Shown here one piece after another: positions 5,962 to 6,760 of a DNA stretch of 6,760 nt. The translations under genes and the position numbers were made by a program. Position 1 is the first letter of the stretch; the number at the start of each line of letters is the position of its first letter. The DNA comes from an uncultured Desulfovibrio sp. (lineage in GTDB: Bacteria; Desulfobacterota; Desulfovibrionia; Desulfovibrionales; Desulfovibrionaceae): positions 1 to 6,760 of the forward strand of contig CAMBWG010000124.1 of assembly GCA_945871415.1 (NCBI GenBank). The letters are read 5' to 3'. The notes under the pieces were generated by a model, which saw only the letters and a program-made list of their open reading frames with translations, made no database searches and was not told the origin of the DNA.

Positions 5962-6760
5962 GGCCGCTGTCCTCCTCTGCGCTCATCCATTCACGCGCAA
6001 GGGCCAGATAGCTGTTTTCGCGCTGCTGCCCGCAACCGGAATGCGCGGGAATATAGTCCACAAGAAAGGCAAAACAGCAGGTATCGGAAATGTCCGGCGA
6101 CTTGATGCCTTTTGCCCGCATGGCATCCTTGGGGGTCATGGCATAACGGCCACGTTCGTCGAGCTTGTACGGCAGCCGTGATGCCTGCTCCACAAAGTTC
6201 TTTTTGCGCGGCCCCCTGAACCGGCCGTCATAGATGGCTTCGCGCAGCTTGCAATGGGCAAATGCCCGCAAATTGGCGTAGCGACGCTGCGCCGCGGGAT
6301 TGTGGCAGGGCAAACCCCAGTGTATTGCCTCGACAGGGATGCCCATTTCCTGCAAATCAAGAATGACCGTCCGCCCTGCGCCGTCGCCGTCAACGGCAAT
6401 GGTCAGGTTCGGATACTCGTGATACCTGCTGGCAATGAACCGGGCGAACTCCTTTTCATCCATGTCCAGGAACTCGTCGCACACCAGGCATTCGACCTTT
6501 CTCTCCTCGCCGCGCCCGGACATCTTCACCAGCGTTGCCACGCTGGAGTCGCGGTGCATCCCCTCGGCTACGTCGGCAAGCAGCGCATAGCCCCAATCAT
6601 CGTCAGGGAACTCAATGCGGGTATACTGGCAATCTTCGACACGCTGCCGGGATATGAGGTAACCGGCCATGTTGTCCGGGAAGTGGCCGAGCACCTTGAT
6701 CTGATATTCCGGGCTGTGATGGCCGTTGTACTCCCGGAGCTTCTCGCGGATAAATTCAAT
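5951..6760 (-). CDS. Phage terminase large subunit (TerL), C-terminal part, cut by window edge
   Basis: TerL is the motor and nuclease that packages phage DNA into the prohead through the portal. The frame is open to the right edge, so the start and the N-terminal ATPase (Walker motifs) lie outside; 269 codons are visible. At visible residues 18-29 there is the YQIKVLGHFPD segment that typically links ATPase and nuclease domains. The RNase H-like nuclease follows, with its three acidic motifs: LLADVAEG (Asp about 63), TIAVDGDGAGRTV (Asp about 124), and KSPDISD near residue 220 (Asp 223 and 226). All three are intact, so the nuclease looks functional. The stop (TGA, 5951-5953) lies inside the next gene, an 11-base overlap. 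The GTG at 6694 is an internal valine, because the homologous segment continues upstream of it. The next gene is not a portal or capsid gene, which is unusual. Confidence 0.93.
   Translation of the reverse strand: MEFIREKLREYNGHHSPEYQIKVLGHFPDNMAGYLISRQRVEDCQYTRIEFPDDDWGYALLADVAEGMHRDSSVATLVKMSGRGEERKVECLVCDEFLDMDEKEFARFIASRYHEYPNLTIAVDGDGAGRTVILDLQEMGIPVEAIHWGLPCHNPAAQRRYANLRAFAHCKLREAIYDGRFRGPRKKNFVEQASRLPYKLDERGRYAMTPKDAMRAKGIKSPDISDTCCFAFLVDYIPAHSGCGQQRENSYLALAREWMSAEEDSGHGK
5971..5976 (-). promoter_or_regulatory. Ribosome binding site of the 219-aa gene
   Basis: On the minus strand AGGAGG lies 9 bases before ATG 5961, inside the 3' end of the terminase gene. It is the closest match to the consensus among the sites noted here and fixes the start of the 219-aa gene. 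Confidence 0.75.

Noticed and set aside
5310..5990. Upstream extension of the gp53-like frame
   Set aside because: This part overlaps the 219-aa gene out of frame and is Trp/Arg/Pro/Ser-rich shadow sequence; the real start is ATG 5309 behind GGAGG.
5200..6105. Long plus-strand open frame (301 codons)
   Set aside because: It is fully antisense to the terminase, 219-aa and gp53-like genes, which have protein motifs and binding sites. Its product has no recognisable motif; open antisense frames are common in GC-rich coding DNA.

Overview
The window is a stretch of a tailed-phage or prophage structural operon. All eight genes I can support lie on the minus strand and read from right to left. They are packed almost without gaps: seven of the eight reading frames overlap or touch by 1 to 14 bases, and the only gap is 10 bases. 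There is no RNA gene, integrase, transposase, promoter or terminator that I can support, and no non-coding stretch over 300 bases. GC content is high (I estimate in the high fifties). The host is probably a proteobacterium; a Desulfovibrio/Bilophila-type bacterium would fit, but nothing here proves it.

In transcription order: the C-terminal half of a large terminase subunit (TerL, cut by the right edge) with its nuclease motifs; an unrecognised 219-aa protein; a 114-aa baseplate protein resembling T4 gp53 or a LysM-type tail protein; a 354-aa protein with a SWIM-like CxC...CxH zinc cluster; an unrecognised 195-aa protein with an acidic, proline-rich tail; a 315-aa protein whose N-terminal part resembles the PBECR (phage Barnase-EndoU-ColicinE5/D-RelE-like) nucleases and whose C-terminal part is a 33-residue tandem repeat; an unrecognised 234-aa protein that may be a tail-completion protein; a baseplate hub protein of the gp27/gpD/VgrG type; and the gp5/gpV-type central spike, cut by the left edge, with an OB-fold followed by octapeptide repeats. 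The last two are hub and spike and form the needle of a contractile tail. That makes the phage a myovirus type.

Two things stand out. First, TerL leads straight into tail and baseplate genes; no portal, protease or capsid gene lies between them, as is common in other phages. Second, two proteins with no obvious structural role, a probable nuclease with a repetitive tail and a zinc-cluster protein, sit inside the baseplate cluster. They may be virion-borne or injected accessory proteins. That role is an inference from position and domain type only.

Start codons were reconsidered. The gene ending at 1655 most likely starts at GTG 2359, directly after the upstream stop and behind a GAGGAA site, not at the ATG far inside the upstream gene. 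The spike gene has only a TTG start, at 652. The gp53-like gene starts at ATG 5309.
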